From JAKALX01 sp964508715 (GTDB lineage Bacteria; Chloroflexota; Dehalococcoidia; Tepidiformales; Tepidiformaceae), in assembly GCA_964508715.1 (NCBI GenBank), contig CAZDUX010000015.1, positions 23,146 through 87,145 of the forward strand: a stretch of 64,000 nucleotides of DNA, given 5' to 3'. The notes beneath the pieces were generated by a model. The model was not told where the DNA came from and searched no databases. It saw nothing but the letters and a program-made list of their open reading frames with translations. Below are positions 23,342-31,769 of this stretch, piece after piece (position 1 is the first letter of the stretch; each line of letters begins with the position of its first letter). Both the position numbers and the translations under genes were made by a program.

Positions 23342-24754
23342 CTAGCCCTCGGCCAGTTGCCGGCCTTTTTCGACCGCCTGGTCGATATTGCCGACCATGT
23401 AGAACGCCTGCTCGGGCAGGCCGTCGTGCTGGCCGTCGAGGATCTCCTTGAAGCCGCGGATCGTCTCCCGGATTGCCACGTAGGCGCCGGGCGTACCCGT
23501 GAACTGCTCCGCAACGAACATCGGCTGGGTGAGGAAGCGCTGGATCTTGCGCGCACGAGCAACGGTCAGCTTGTCCTCGTCAGAGAGTTCATCGATGCCG
23601 AGAATGGCGATGATGTCCTGCAGGTCCTTGTAGCGCTGGAGCACGCCCTGGACGCCGCGAGCGACCTCGTAGTGCTCCTGGCCGACGATCCGCGGCTCGA
23701 GGGCCCGCGAGAACGAGGCGAGCGGGTCCATAGCAGGGAAGAGAGCCTGTTCGGCGAGCGCGCGCTCGAGCGCAACGACAGCATCGAGGTGGCCGAAGGT
23801 AGTGGCCACCCCGGGGTCGGTGTAGTCGTCGGCGGGCACGTAGATGGCCTGGAACGACGTGATCGAGCCCTTCTTGGTGGAAGTGATGCGCTCTTCGAGA
23901 TCGCCCATCTCGGTTGCCAGCGTGGGCTGATAACCAACGGCGGACGGCATTCGCCCGAGGAGTGCCGACACTTCCATGCCGGCGAGGGTGTAGCGATAGA
24001 TATTGTCGACGAAGAAGAGCACGTCGCGGCCCTCTTCGTCGCGGAAGTACTCGGCCATGGTGAGGCCGGTGAGGGCAACACGAAGGCGGACGCCGGGGGG
24101 CTCGTTCATCTGGCCGAAGACCATGGCCATCTTCGGGAGAACGCCCGAGTCCTTCATTTCGTGCCAGAGGTCGTTACCTTCACGCGAGCGCTCGCCCACG
24201 CCGGCGAAGACGGAATACCCGCCATGCTCACGGGCGATATTCGAAATGAGTTCCTGGATGACGACCGTCTTGCCAACGCCGGCACCACCGTAGAGGCCGA
24301 CCTTCCCACCACGGACGAGTGGTGCGATGAGGTCGATAACCTTGATGCCGGTCTCGAGGACGGACGGGGTAGTCTCCTGCTCCGAGAAGGCCGGGGGCTC
24401 GCGGTGAATACCCCATCGAGGAGCGTTCTCCGGGGCCGGGAGGTTGTCGATCGGGGTGCCAAGGACGTTGAACATGCGTCCGAGGGAAGCCTCGCCGACG
24501 GGCACCGCAATCGAGTTCCCGGTATCGAACGCCTTTGAGTCGCGTCGGAGGCCGTCGGTGGAGTCCATGGCGAGGACGCGCACCCAGTTGTTGCCGAGGT
24601 GCTGCTGCACTTCAGTAACAAGGGTGGTGCCGTCATCACGAACGACGTTGACGGCGTTGTTGATGGCCGGGAGGTGGCCCGGCGGAAACTCGATGTCGAG
24701 GACGGTGCCGATAACCTGTACGACGCGTCCCTCGGCGGGTGCAGTAGCGACCAT
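23342..24754 (-). CDS. atpD: ATP synthase beta subunit
   Basis: This is a 470-residue catalytic subunit of F1: P-loop GGAGVGKTVVIQEL, GERSREGNDLWHEMKDSGVL, and ALTGLTMAEYFRDEEGRDVLFFVDNI with the catalytic Glu in GERSREG. ATG at 24754 was chosen, eight bases after GGAGG; the longer upstream frame is not protein-like. The gene is separated from atpG by an unrelated HAD phosphatase and an enoyl-CoA hydratase gene, breaking the normal atpG-atpD contact. Confidence 0.97.
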   Translation of the reverse strand: MVATAPAEGRVVQVIGTVLDIEFPPGHLPAINNAVNVVRDDGTTLVTEVQQHLGNNWVRVLAMDSTDGLRRDSKAFDTGNSIAVPVGEASLGRMFNVLGTPIDNLPAPENAPRWGIHREPPAFSEQETTPSVLETGIKVIDLIAPLVRGGKVGLYGGAGVGKTVVIQELISNIAREHGGYSVFAGVGERSREGNDLWHEMKDSGVLPKMAMVFGQMNEPPGVRLRVALTGLTMAEYFRDEEGRDVLFFVDNIYRYTLAGMEVSALLGRMPSAVGYQPTLATEMGDLEERITSTKKGSITSFQAIYVPADDYTDPGVATTFGHLDAVVALERALAEQALFPAMDPLASFSRALEPRIVGQEHYEVARGVQGVLQRYKDLQDIIAILGIDELSDEDKLTVARARKIQRFLTQPMFVAEQFTGTPGAYVAIRETIRGFKEILDGQHDGLPEQAFYMVGNIDQAVEKGRQLAEG

Positions 24755-24779
24755 CACGAAACCTCCAGCGGGTTCACCA

Positions 24780-25526
24780 TTACGATTTCTTCGACCCGAA
24801 CGACTTGAGCCGCTCGGCCATATCCGGGCCAGCGCCCGGGCTTGTCCTGCGTTCGTAGGCCAGGCCCTCGGCGAGGGTGTACTGCTGGCCTTCATTCACG
24901 AGCCGCTTGTCGGCTCGCAGGGTATGCCATGAGTTGGCCACGATCTCCGCAGCGAGGCCCGAAACCGCGGCTTCGAGGTCGTCGTCGGTAACGCAGCGAT
25001 TGACCAGGCCGATGGCGGCGGCTTCCTGCCCCGAAATCGGATGGCCCGTAAACATGAGTTCCTTTGCCTTCACGGTGCCGATGCGACGGGGGAGGCGCTG
25101 GCTCATACCCCAGGTCGGGGTCATCGACCACCTGCCATGCGTGTCGGCGAAGCGAGCTGACTCGGCAGCGATCGCGAGGTCGCAGGCGAGCATCACTTCG
25201 AGCGCCCCGGTGTAGCAGTGGCCATGGACCTGGGCGATAACCGGCTGGGGGAGGGCCTCGATGGCGTCGAGCGTTTCGGCCTGGAAATGCGTGGACGGGG
25301 CACGGTCGCCCGACTGGATGGCCTTGATATCGTTACCGGCCGAGAACGACTTCCCGGCACCGCGCAGGATGACACATCCGATCGTCTCGGTTGCGGTGGC
25401 GAGCTCGTCAAGGTGGGCACGGAGCTCGATGAAAAGCGAGGGACTGAGCGCATTCAGCGCCTCAGGCCGGTTGAAGGTGAGGGTAGCGACACCACCACTG
25501 TCGGAGCGAAGTACGAGATTCGTCAT
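24780..25526 (-). CDS. Enoyl-CoA hydratase/isomerase family protein inside the atp operon
   Basis: This 248-residue crotonase-fold protein has the oxyanion block GKSFSAGNDIKAI and GHCYTGALEVMLACDLAIA. The first catalytic Glu position is present (GALEVML). The second, normally in PE of the FGQPE block, is replaced by Thr-His (FADTHGRWSMTPTWG), so the reaction may differ from simple hydration. It overlaps the HAD gene by four bases and lies 25 bases before atpD, all on one strand, so it is likely on the atp transcript. Role there unknown. Confidence 0.85.
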   Translation of the reverse strand: MTNLVLRSDSGGVATLTFNRPEALNALSPSLFIELRAHLDELATATETIGCVILRGAGKSFSAGNDIKAIQSGDRAPSTHFQAETLDAIEALPQPVIAQVHGHCYTGALEVMLACDLAIAAESARFADTHGRWSMTPTWGMSQRLPRRIGTVKAKELMFTGHPISGQEAAAIGLVNRCVTDDDLEAAVSGLAAEIVANSWHTLRADKRLVNEGQQYTLAEGLAYERRTSPGAGPDMAERLKSFGSKKS

Positions 25527-26179
25527 GCTGCCACCGCCTTCACGATATCTTCGATGGACACGTGGTCGAGCGACTCGAACTCACGGTCGGGATTGGGAAG
25601 CGGGATGCCCCGGGTGTACTCGGTGCGGACCGCCCAGCACGTCATTCCGGCTGTCTTGGCGGAAAGGATGCCAGCGGGTGCGTCTTCAATGGCGAGGGCG
25701 CTCGCCGGATCAATGCCGAGACGCCGGGCAGCAAGGAGATAGATCTCCGGTGAGGGTTTGCCCTCCGCAACGTCGCTGCCCGAGATGACCTGGTCGAACT
25801 GCCCGGCGAGGCCGATCTTGTCGAGACATGCTTCGACCCACGCAAGGATGGATGAGGAGGCCACCGCGAGTGGCACGCCGGCGGCACGGACGGCCTTCAC
25901 GAGATCGATGGCACCGGGCAGTGGTTGGGCCTCGCGCCGGTACCGCTCGAGCACGAGTTCGCGGTAGCGGCCACTGTAGTAGGTGGATTCGCGCGGGAGA
26001 TTGTAGTCGCGGAGCATATCGCTCCAGCCGGTCTTTGTACCCATGTAGGGTTTGTAGGCTTCGAGCGAGATGGAGTGGCCTTCTTCGCCGAGGAGCTGGT
26101 TGACCGTGGCGAAATGCAGCGGCTCGCCGTCCACGAGGACGCCGTCCATATCAAAGATAACGGCTGCAAATCCTGTCAG
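25523..26179 (-). CDS. HAD-superfamily phosphatase (beta-phosphoglucomutase-like) inside the atp operon
   Basis: The protein has 218 residues with HAD motif I FDMDGVLVDGEP, motif II VASSS, motif III Lys in SDVAEGKPSPEIY and motif IV AIEDAPAGILSAKTAGM. It is close to the phosphatase/phosphomutase-like subfamily. The frame is open far upstream, but the family start points to codon 26179, which is CTG; GGAGG lies six bases before it, within the end of atpG. No ATG, GTG or TTG fits. The stop overlaps the enoyl-CoA hydratase start (ATGA). Confidence 0.85.
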   Translation of the reverse strand: MTGFAAVIFDMDGVLVDGEPLHFATVNQLLGEEGHSISLEAYKPYMGTKTGWSDMLRDYNLPRESTYYSGRYRELVLERYRREAQPLPGAIDLVKAVRAAGVPLAVASSSILAWVEACLDKIGLAGQFDQVISGSDVAEGKPSPEIYLLAARRLGIDPASALAIEDAPAGILSAKTAGMTCWAVRTEYTRGIPLPNPDREFESLDHVSIEDIVKAVAA

Positions 26180-26180
26180 C

Positions 26181-27059
26181 CTACGCCTCCTCGAGAGCGG
26201 CCGCGCCCCCGACGATGTCGAGGAGCTCCTTCGTGATCTGCTCCTGGCGGGCCTTGTTATAGGTGAGCGTGAGCTCGCGGGTGATCTCCTGCGCATTGTC
26301 GGTTGCGTTCTTCATGGCAACCATCTGGGCCGACTGGAAGCTCGCAGCATTCTGGAGCACTGCTTCATAGATCTGCATCTCGATGTAGCGCGGGAGCAGC
26401 CGTTCGAGAACGACGGCGGGCGATGGTTCGAAGATGTAGTCACCACGAATGGCGTTTGCTTCGGCCTCGCTCATTTCGGGGGGTTCGATCGGGAGGAGCT
26501 GCCGGATGGTGGGGCGCTGCACGGCCGTCGACACGAAATCGGGGAAGCTGATGTAGACGCGGTCGACCACTTCGTTCAGGTAGTCGTCGATAATAACGCG
26601 GGCGATCGCAGAGGTATCGGCCTGTGTGGGGTAGTCACCGAGTTCGGTGAACTCGGCGGTGATGTGCTGATGAGCGCGGACGAGGAAGTCACGGCCCTTC
26701 TTCCCCACGGCGACGACGGACACAGGCTCATGCTGCATCACCAGGAAGTTGGCAGCACTCCGGTTGACGTTGGAGTTGAGCCCACCACACAGCCCCCGAT
26801 CGGGCGTGATATGGAGAAGCGCAATGTTCTTCACGGGGCGCGAAACGAGGAGAGGTGTGGTCGCCTGTTCCGCATCATCGGTCGGCGTCGCGAGCCCCGC
26901 CAGGACCAGACGCAGCTTCTCAGAGTAGGGGCGTGCCTGCGCAGCGCGATCCTGGGCCCGCCGCATCTTCGAGGCAGCGACGAGCTGCAGCGCGTTCGTG
27001 ATCTTCGCGGTGTTCTTGATGCTCGCGATGCGGCGCTTGAGCTGGCGGATCGTCGGCAT
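26181..27059 (-). CDS. atpG: ATP synthase gamma subunit
   Basis: This 292-residue rotor-stalk subunit starts PTIRQLKRRIASIKNTAKITNALQLVAASKMRRAQ, contains ITPDRGLCGGLNSNV, and ends with the conserved helix VAMKNATDNAQEITRELTLTYNKARQEQITKEL. It couples c-ring rotation to catalysis in F1. The gene lies 104 bases after atpA, a gap holding a hairpin, and one base before the HAD gene. Confidence 0.96.
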   Translation of the reverse strand: MPTIRQLKRRIASIKNTAKITNALQLVAASKMRRAQDRAAQARPYSEKLRLVLAGLATPTDDAEQATTPLLVSRPVKNIALLHITPDRGLCGGLNSNVNRSAANFLVMQHEPVSVVAVGKKGRDFLVRAHQHITAEFTELGDYPTQADTSAIARVIIDDYLNEVVDRVYISFPDFVSTAVQRPTIRQLLPIEPPEMSEAEANAIRGDYIFEPSPAVVLERLLPRYIEMQIYEAVLQNAASFQSAQMVAMKNATDNAQEITRELTLTYNKARQEQITKELLDIVGGAAALEEA

Positions 27060-27121
27060 GAGGCTCTTTCCCGGCGGTGGTTGTTCGGTGTGCCAGGTGG
27101 CACTGGTCGGAGGTACGGGGC

Positions 27122-27141
27122 GGGCGGATGAGCGTCCGCCC
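27122..27141 (-). other. Intercistronic hairpin between atpA and atpG
   Basis: GGGCGGA-TGAGCG-TCCGCCC forms a 7-bp stem with a six-base loop in the 104-base gap after the atpA stop. No U-run follows. It may tune relative yields of alpha and gamma by mRNA processing or partial termination. Confidence 0.4.
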
Positions 27142-27163
27142 CGCGGAGTTCAGGATGCGGCCC

Positions 27164-28666
27164 CTAGAAGGGCACGGTCTCCTTGAAGGAGACGATTGCG
27201 TCGTTGACGCGCTTGGAGAGCTCGGGATTGAGCTCTTTCTGGTCGGCGATGGCCTGAAGGAGGTCGGGATGGTTGCTTGCAAGGAACTTGCGAATACCCG
27301 CCTCAAAGGCCTGGATCCTGGCAACAGCCACGTCGTCGAGAAGGCCGTTGGACAGGGCGTACATGACGACCACTTCCTCGGACATGCTCAACGGTGTGAA
27401 CTGGGGCTGCTTGAGGATTTCGGTGGCACGCTGTCCGCGCTCGAGCTGGCGTCGTGTAGCGGCATCGAGGTCGCTCGTCCCGAACTGGGCGAACGCCTGT
27501 AGCTCGCGGAACTGGGACATCTCGCCCTTGAGCTTCCCGGAGACGGACTTCATCGCCTTCGTCTGTGCCGATGACCCTACGCGGCTGACGGAGAGACCGG
27601 TGTTGATGGCGGGCCGGATACCAGCGTTGAAGAGGTCGGCCTCGAGGTAGATCTGGCCATCGGTGATCGAGATGACGTTCGTCGGGATGTAAGCCGAGAC
27701 GTCGTTCGCCTGGGTCTCGATAATCGGGAGGGCGCTGAGCGACCCACCGGCTTCGAGGCGGGCGGCGCGCTCGAGGAGGCGGCTGTGGAGGTAGAAGACA
27801 TCACCCGGGTAGGCTTCGCGCCCGGGAGGGCGGCGGAGGAGGAGGGAGATCTCGCGATAGGCCCACGCATGCTTGCTCAGATCGTCGTAGACGATGAGGG
27901 CGTCGCGGCCGCTTTCCATGATCTCTTCACCGATGGCACAACCGGCGTAGGGCGCCAGGTACTGCAGTGCGGCGGAGTCGGAGGCGTTGGCGGCGACGAT
28001 GATCGTGTGATCCATCGCCCCGGCTTCCTCGAGGGTGCCAACGATCTGGGCGACCTTGCCGGCCTTCTGGCCGATGGCCACGTAGATGCAGACGAGGTCG
28101 CCGCCCTTCTGGTTGATGATCGTGTCGAGGGCGATGGCGGTCTTGCCGGTGGAACGGTCGCCAATGATGAGTTCCCGCTGGCCACGGCCGATTGGGAACA
28201 TCGCATCGATCGACTTGATACCCGTCTGCACCGGCTGGTTCACGCTCTTGCGCAGGGTGACGCCGGGGGCGATGCGCTCGATCGGCCGGGTGCGGTTCGT
28301 CGAAATAGGGCCCTTGCCATCCAGCGGCTTGCCCAGGGGGTCAACCACACGGCCGACCAGTGCATCGCCGACGGGGACCTCGATGACGCGGCCGGTGGAG
28401 CGGACCTCGTCGCCTTCCTTGATGTCCTCGTACTCGCCGAGGACAACGGCGCTGACCGACTCCTCCTCGAGGTTCATGGCGATGCCCATGCTCCCGTTGG
28501 AGAATTCGAGCAGCTCGGAGTACATGGCGCCGGCTAGCCCATGGATGCGGGCAACACCGTCTCCGGCCTCGATCACCGTGCCGACATTCGTCGCCACGAC
28601 GCTCGTGCCGAAGCCCTCGATCTGCTCACGCAGGATGGAGGCAATCTCTTCAGCGCGTACTGCCAT
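27164..28666 (-). CDS. atpA: ATP synthase alpha subunit
   Basis: This 500-residue non-catalytic nucleotide-binding subunit has the P-loop GDRSTGKTAIALD (a Ser where Gln is usual), the VGRVVDPLGKPLDGKG block and PAINTGLSVSRVGSSAQ. The N-terminus SILREQIEGF carries the delta-binding helix. Length is typical. It follows atpH by 38 bases. Confidence 0.97.
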   Translation of the reverse strand: MAVRAEEIASILREQIEGFGTSVVATNVGTVIEAGDGVARIHGLAGAMYSELLEFSNGSMGIAMNLEEESVSAVVLGEYEDIKEGDEVRSTGRVIEVPVGDALVGRVVDPLGKPLDGKGPISTNRTRPIERIAPGVTLRKSVNQPVQTGIKSIDAMFPIGRGQRELIIGDRSTGKTAIALDTIINQKGGDLVCIYVAIGQKAGKVAQIVGTLEEAGAMDHTIIVAANASDSAALQYLAPYAGCAIGEEIMESGRDALIVYDDLSKHAWAYREISLLLRRPPGREAYPGDVFYLHSRLLERAARLEAGGSLSALPIIETQANDVSAYIPTNVISITDGQIYLEADLFNAGIRPAINTGLSVSRVGSSAQTKAMKSVSGKLKGEMSQFRELQAFAQFGTSDLDAATRRQLERGQRATEILKQPQFTPLSMSEEVVVMYALSNGLLDDVAVARIQAFEAGIRKFLASNHPDLLQAIADQKELNPELSKRVNDAIVSFKETVPF

Positions 28667-28704
28667 TGCGGCCTTCCTTACTCTCTCTGGTTCCTGGGGC
28701 GGCT

Positions 28705-29241
28705 CTAGTAGTGCGCGCCTTCGAGTTCGCGCCGCAGCCGCTGGAGCCGCGAGCGCACGCTGCCATCCACGAGTTGGTCGCCAACGCGAACGATGACGCC
28801 GCCGATGATGGCTGAATCGACGGTACCGACTGCCCGCACGCGCTTTCCGAGGCTGGCGCTGAGCCTGGACTCGATTGCGGTGAGCTCGTCGGGGCTGAGT
28901 TCCACGGCGGTGGTGACTTCAGCATGGGCGATGCCGGCGTGCTCGTCGGCCATCCGATCGAACGCATCGGCAACCGCTCGTGCTTCGGAAGTGCGTCCCT
29001 TCTGCACGAGGAGCTTCGCGAGGTTCAACACGAGCGGCGAGACATCGAGCACGCGCCCGACCATGCCGAGCCGGCGGTCGAGCGGGATGCGCCCATCGGC
29101 GAGGACGGGCGCCGCTTCGGAGTCGGTGAGCACGGACGCGACATCAGCGAGTTCGGCGCGCCAGGTTGCGATCGTTCCCTGGTCACGAGCGATATCGAAC
29201 GCCGCCTGGGCGTAGCGCTTGGCCGCCTGGACATCTGCCAT
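28705..29241 (-). CDS. atpH: ATP synthase delta subunit
   Basis: This 178-residue peripheral-stalk connector reads AKRYAQAAFDIARDQG at the N-terminus and KRVRAVGTVDSAIIGGVIVRVGDQLVDGSVRSRLQRL at the C-terminus (quoted in parts), both diagnostic of the OSCP/delta family. It is three bases after atpF. Confidence 0.95.
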   Translation of the reverse strand: MADVQAAKRYAQAAFDIARDQGTIATWRAELADVASVLTDSEAAPVLADGRIPLDRRLGMVGRVLDVSPLVLNLAKLLVQKGRTSEARAVADAFDRMADEHAGIAHAEVTTAVELSPDELTAIESRLSASLGKRVRAVGTVDSAIIGGVIVRVGDQLVDGSVRSRLQRLRRELEGAHY

Positions 29242-29244
29242 GGG

Positions 29245-29757
29245 TTAGTTGTTCCCGCCGAACGATGACTCGGCCAGCGTCTCGTCGATGATTCGCTGGT
29301 GAGCCTGGCGATCGAGGGACTGGCGGATGACCTTTTCGGCAGCCGACACGGTGATCCCGGCGAATTCGCTGCGCAGCTCGCCGATAGCGCGGTCGCGCTC
29401 GAGCTGAATCTCGGTGCGGGCGCGTTCGAGAGCGGCGTCGCGGTCGCGGGCGGACTGCTCGCGGGCTTCGGCCTGGATGCGCTGGGCGATCGTCTGGGCG
29501 CCAGCAACGATCTCCTGCCCTTCTTTGCGGGCGACATCGAGCTGGGCCTGGATATTCGTCTGCGCCTGGGCCGCCTCAGCACGAGCGATCTCAGCAGCGT
29601 TCAGGCCCTCAGCGATCTTCTGCTTGCGCTCGTCCAGCATCTTGAGGATGGGCTTGTAGAGCGTGAAGCGAAGGATGAGGAGCAGAACGAAGAAGTTCGC
29701 GACCTGGGCGATGAGCTGCGGCAGGTTGAGGCCGAGTGCTTCGACTGCCTTATCCAT
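29245..29757 (-). CDS. atpF: ATP synthase b subunit
   Basis: This 170-residue peripheral stalk subunit has one N-terminal membrane helix (IAQVANFFVLLLILRFTLY, then KPILKMLDERKQKIAEGL) and a long charged coiled coil rich in Ala, Gln, Arg and Glu. One copy is present in the operon, so it probably acts as a homodimer. Confidence 0.95.
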   Translation of the reverse strand: MDKAVEALGLNLPQLIAQVANFFVLLLILRFTLYKPILKMLDERKQKIAEGLNAAEIARAEAAQAQTNIQAQLDVARKEGQEIVAGAQTIAQRIQAEAREQSARDRDAALERARTEIQLERDRAIGELRSEFAGITVSAAEKVIRQSLDRQAHQRIIDETLAESSFGGNN

Positions 29758-29794
29758 GCGGGATACCTCGGAGCACCGGGATTGGAATCCCGGA

Positions 29795-30061
29795 CTAGAT
29801 GACGAAGGCGATGATGAGTGCAGAAAGCAGGGCGTAAATGCCGATAGCTTCCGCGAAGGCGACGCCGAGAATCATGTTCGTCTGGATGGCGGCACGGGCC
29901 TCGGGGTTGCGGCCGAGGGCTTCCATGGCCTTGCCAACGAGGAGGCCGATGGCGAGAGCCGGGCCGACACCACCGACAGCCATCGCAAAGCCGGCGCCGA
30001 TGGCCTTGGCGCCGTTATCGGTCAGCACCTCGAGGAACGGCAGATACGCGAGAAGAAACAT
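29795..30061 (-). CDS. atpE: ATP synthase c subunit
   Basis: This is an 88-residue two-helix proteolipid. The conserved loop is GKAMEALGRNPEARAAIQ and the ion-binding Glu sits in GVAFAEAIGIYALL. No Na+-type Q...ES pattern is seen, so protons are the likely coupling ion. GGAG lies about six bases before the ATG, downstream of a GC-rich hairpin. Confidence 0.96.
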   Translation of the reverse strand: MFLLAYLPFLEVLTDNGAKAIGAGFAMAVGGVGPALAIGLLVGKAMEALGRNPEARAAIQTNMILGVAFAEAIGIYALLSALIIAFVI

Positions 30062-30082
30062 GTGGAACTCCTGTCCTCCGTT

Positions 30083-30098
30083 GCGCCCCCTGGGGCGC
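30083..30098 (-). other. Hairpin in the atpB-atpE gap
   Basis: GCGCCCC-(2 nt)-GGGGCGC, a 7-bp stem, lies between the atpB stop and the atpE ribosome site. Elements in this gap raise c-subunit synthesis or stabilise its mRNA in other bacteria, and the placement here suggests the same. Confidence 0.45.
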
Positions 30099-30124
30099 TA
30101 ATTCTTTGACGAGTTATCAGGCAC

Positions 30125-31441
30125 CTAGGTATGCGCCTGGACTGCCCCTGCCTGGTGGTGGATATCCGCATGGGCTCCACCGTGGTCGTCGTGCGCTTCG
30201 TGGTCATCCTCGCCATGGTGTTCAACGGCGCCAATGGCGAACACCAGGGTAAGTAGTGCGAACACCGCGGCCTGGATGAACCCGACGAAGAGCTCGAGCA
30301 TGTAGATGACATCCACGAAGAGGAATGGCATCAGGAACGTGAGCATCAGCACCAGCACCTCGCCGGCGAAGATGTTGCCGAAAAGACGGAAGGCAAAGCT
30401 GATGATGCGGATGAACTCCGAAAGCAGCTCGAGGATGCCGACAAAAGAGTTGATGCCGTTGATGTTGAAGAACTTCTTGAGGTAGCCGATCCCAAGGGAC
30501 TGGAAGCCCCAGAACTCGACGACGATGAAGGCGACGATACCCATGGCGAGGGTGTTGTTGACGTCGCTGAAGGTGCTGCGGAAGTAGGGAATGACAAGTG
30601 CGAGCTTCTGGCCTGGGAAGGTGACCCCGGCCAGGTCCTGGCCAAGCGCCTTGCTCGTGATCGCGACGTGACCGGAGGCGCCGTGCTCATCGTGCCCACC
30701 GGATGCCACGAGGGTGAGCTTGGGCGCGTCGGGGTCGGTTTTGAGTGCTTCGACGGCGCGCTGCACTTCCTCGGCAGAGGGCGGCGCAGCCTCATCTTCG
30801 GCAGCCGGGAAGTCCTTCGTGAAGGTCTTGGCGAGGAAGACGATATAGCGGTCGGTGGCGATATCGGCCTTCTCGTTAATCTGGACCTTGAAGTCGTATG
30901 TCTTCGCACCGCTCTTGGCAACAGTCATGCCGGCAGTGTTATCCATTTTGACGCCCGAGTACTTGGTGGTCTTGTCGTAGGGCGTCTCATGCGACTGGTG
31001 GTCGGCGATCTCTTCGAAGACGTGGTGATTGATGTCCTCGGCTTTGCCAATGGCGTTGAAAAACGGCATCAGCCCGAACCAGTTGGAGACGATGATGAAC
31101 AGGAAGATAGTGGCGACGACGGTGAAGAACCGCCGGCCGTTCTCCTGCCCGGCGATGTCCTCGATCTGGTCGACGAGGAAGCCGACAACGGCTTCAACGA
31201 AGTTCTGGAGGCCAGAGGGGATGATATTGAGGGTACGGGTGGCGAGGAAGGATATGACGATGAGGATCGCCATGACGATCCAGGAGGTGAGCAGCGTGTT
31301 CGTAATGTTGAGGGGGCCGATCTTCCAGAGCTTCTCAGCGGGGAGGACGATCTCGGGCTGAGGGCCCTTTGCGACGAAGAGGCCGATCGCGAGCCAGCCG
31401 ACGACGATGGCCACGATGCCGATGATCTTCAGACTCTTCAA
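30125..31441 (-). CDS. atpB: ATP synthase a subunit with large extracytoplasmic insertion
   Basis: The product has 438 residues; the family is usually 220-300. Core features are SNWFGLMPFF (about 119-128), DVNNTLAMGIVAF (from about 293) and the essential Arg in SFAFRLFGNIFAGE (Arg352). Between WFGLMPFF and DVNNTL sits an extra soluble region of about 150 residues (roughly 131-282) with no membrane helix, in the loop that faces outside the cytoplasm in known structures. The C-terminus adds a His/Asp-rich tail (EHHGEDDHEAHDDHGG). The start is TTG at 31441. The insertion is in frame and the flanking helices are intact. Confidence 0.95.
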   Translation of the reverse strand: MKSLKIIGIVAIVVGWLAIGLFVAKGPQPEIVLPAEKLWKIGPLNITNTLLTSWIVMAILIVISFLATRTLNIIPSGLQNFVEAVVGFLVDQIEDIAGQENGRRFFTVVATIFLFIIVSNWFGLMPFFNAIGKAEDINHHVFEEIADHQSHETPYDKTTKYSGVKMDNTAGMTVAKSGAKTYDFKVQINEKADIATDRYIVFLAKTFTKDFPAAEDEAAPPSAEEVQRAVEALKTDPDAPKLTLVASGGHDEHGASGHVAITSKALGQDLAGVTFPGQKLALVIPYFRSTFSDVNNTLAMGIVAFIVVEFWGFQSLGIGYLKKFFNINGINSFVGILELLSEFIRIISFAFRLFGNIFAGEVLVLMLTFLMPFLFVDVIYMLELFVGFIQAAVFALLTLVFAIGAVEHHGEDDHEAHDDHGGAHADIHHQAGAVQAHT

Positions 31442-31442
31442 T

Positions 31443-31676
31443 TCAGCGCTGCTCCGAGTCCCCGTTTCCGAGCCGCCGCATGAACGGCAGCAGCATCCGA
31501 ATGCCGCCGACGAACGCTACTGCGAGCCCGGTGAAAATACCAACCAGGGTGAACGTGGGCTCAAGACCGGTCGCAGAATCGGCCCAACGGCCGAGCGCGA
31601 CGCCCAGGATGATGCAGGTGGCAAAATACCACCCGGCACCGAGCAGGTAGGCAGTCGGAACCATCCAGCTGCCCAA
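31443..31676 (-). CDS. atpI: AtpI/AtpZ-like small membrane protein
   Basis: This 77-residue protein has two membrane helices (YLLGAGWYFATCIILGVALG and FTLVGIFTGLAVAFVGGIRML) separated by RWADSATGLEPT, the pattern of AtpZ/AtpI proteins that lead atp operons and help c-ring assembly or Mg2+ handling. The start is TTG at 31676, five bases after GGGAGGG. It is the first gene of the operon. Confidence 0.85.
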   Translation of the reverse strand: MGSWMVPTAYLLGAGWYFATCIILGVALGRWADSATGLEPTFTLVGIFTGLAVAFVGGIRMLLPFMRRLGNGDSEQR

Positions 31677-31714
31677 GCTGACCCTCCCAGGCGCCCGGAC
31701 TCTAGACCCCGAGC

Positions 31715-31744
31715 ATCATAGCGAGATTGTGAAGCAATGCGCAA
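31715..31744 (-). promoter_or_regulatory. Promoter of the ATP synthase operon
   Basis: On the minus strand TTGCGC (31744-31739), an 18-base spacer and TATGAT (31720-31715) make a near-consensus housekeeping promoter, about 40 bases before the atpI start. Just upstream a run of seven T (31754-31748) may belong to the terminator of the preceding nuclease-domain gene. Confidence 0.65.
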
Positions 31745-31769
31745 GCGAAAAAAACGGGAGACACGCGTC

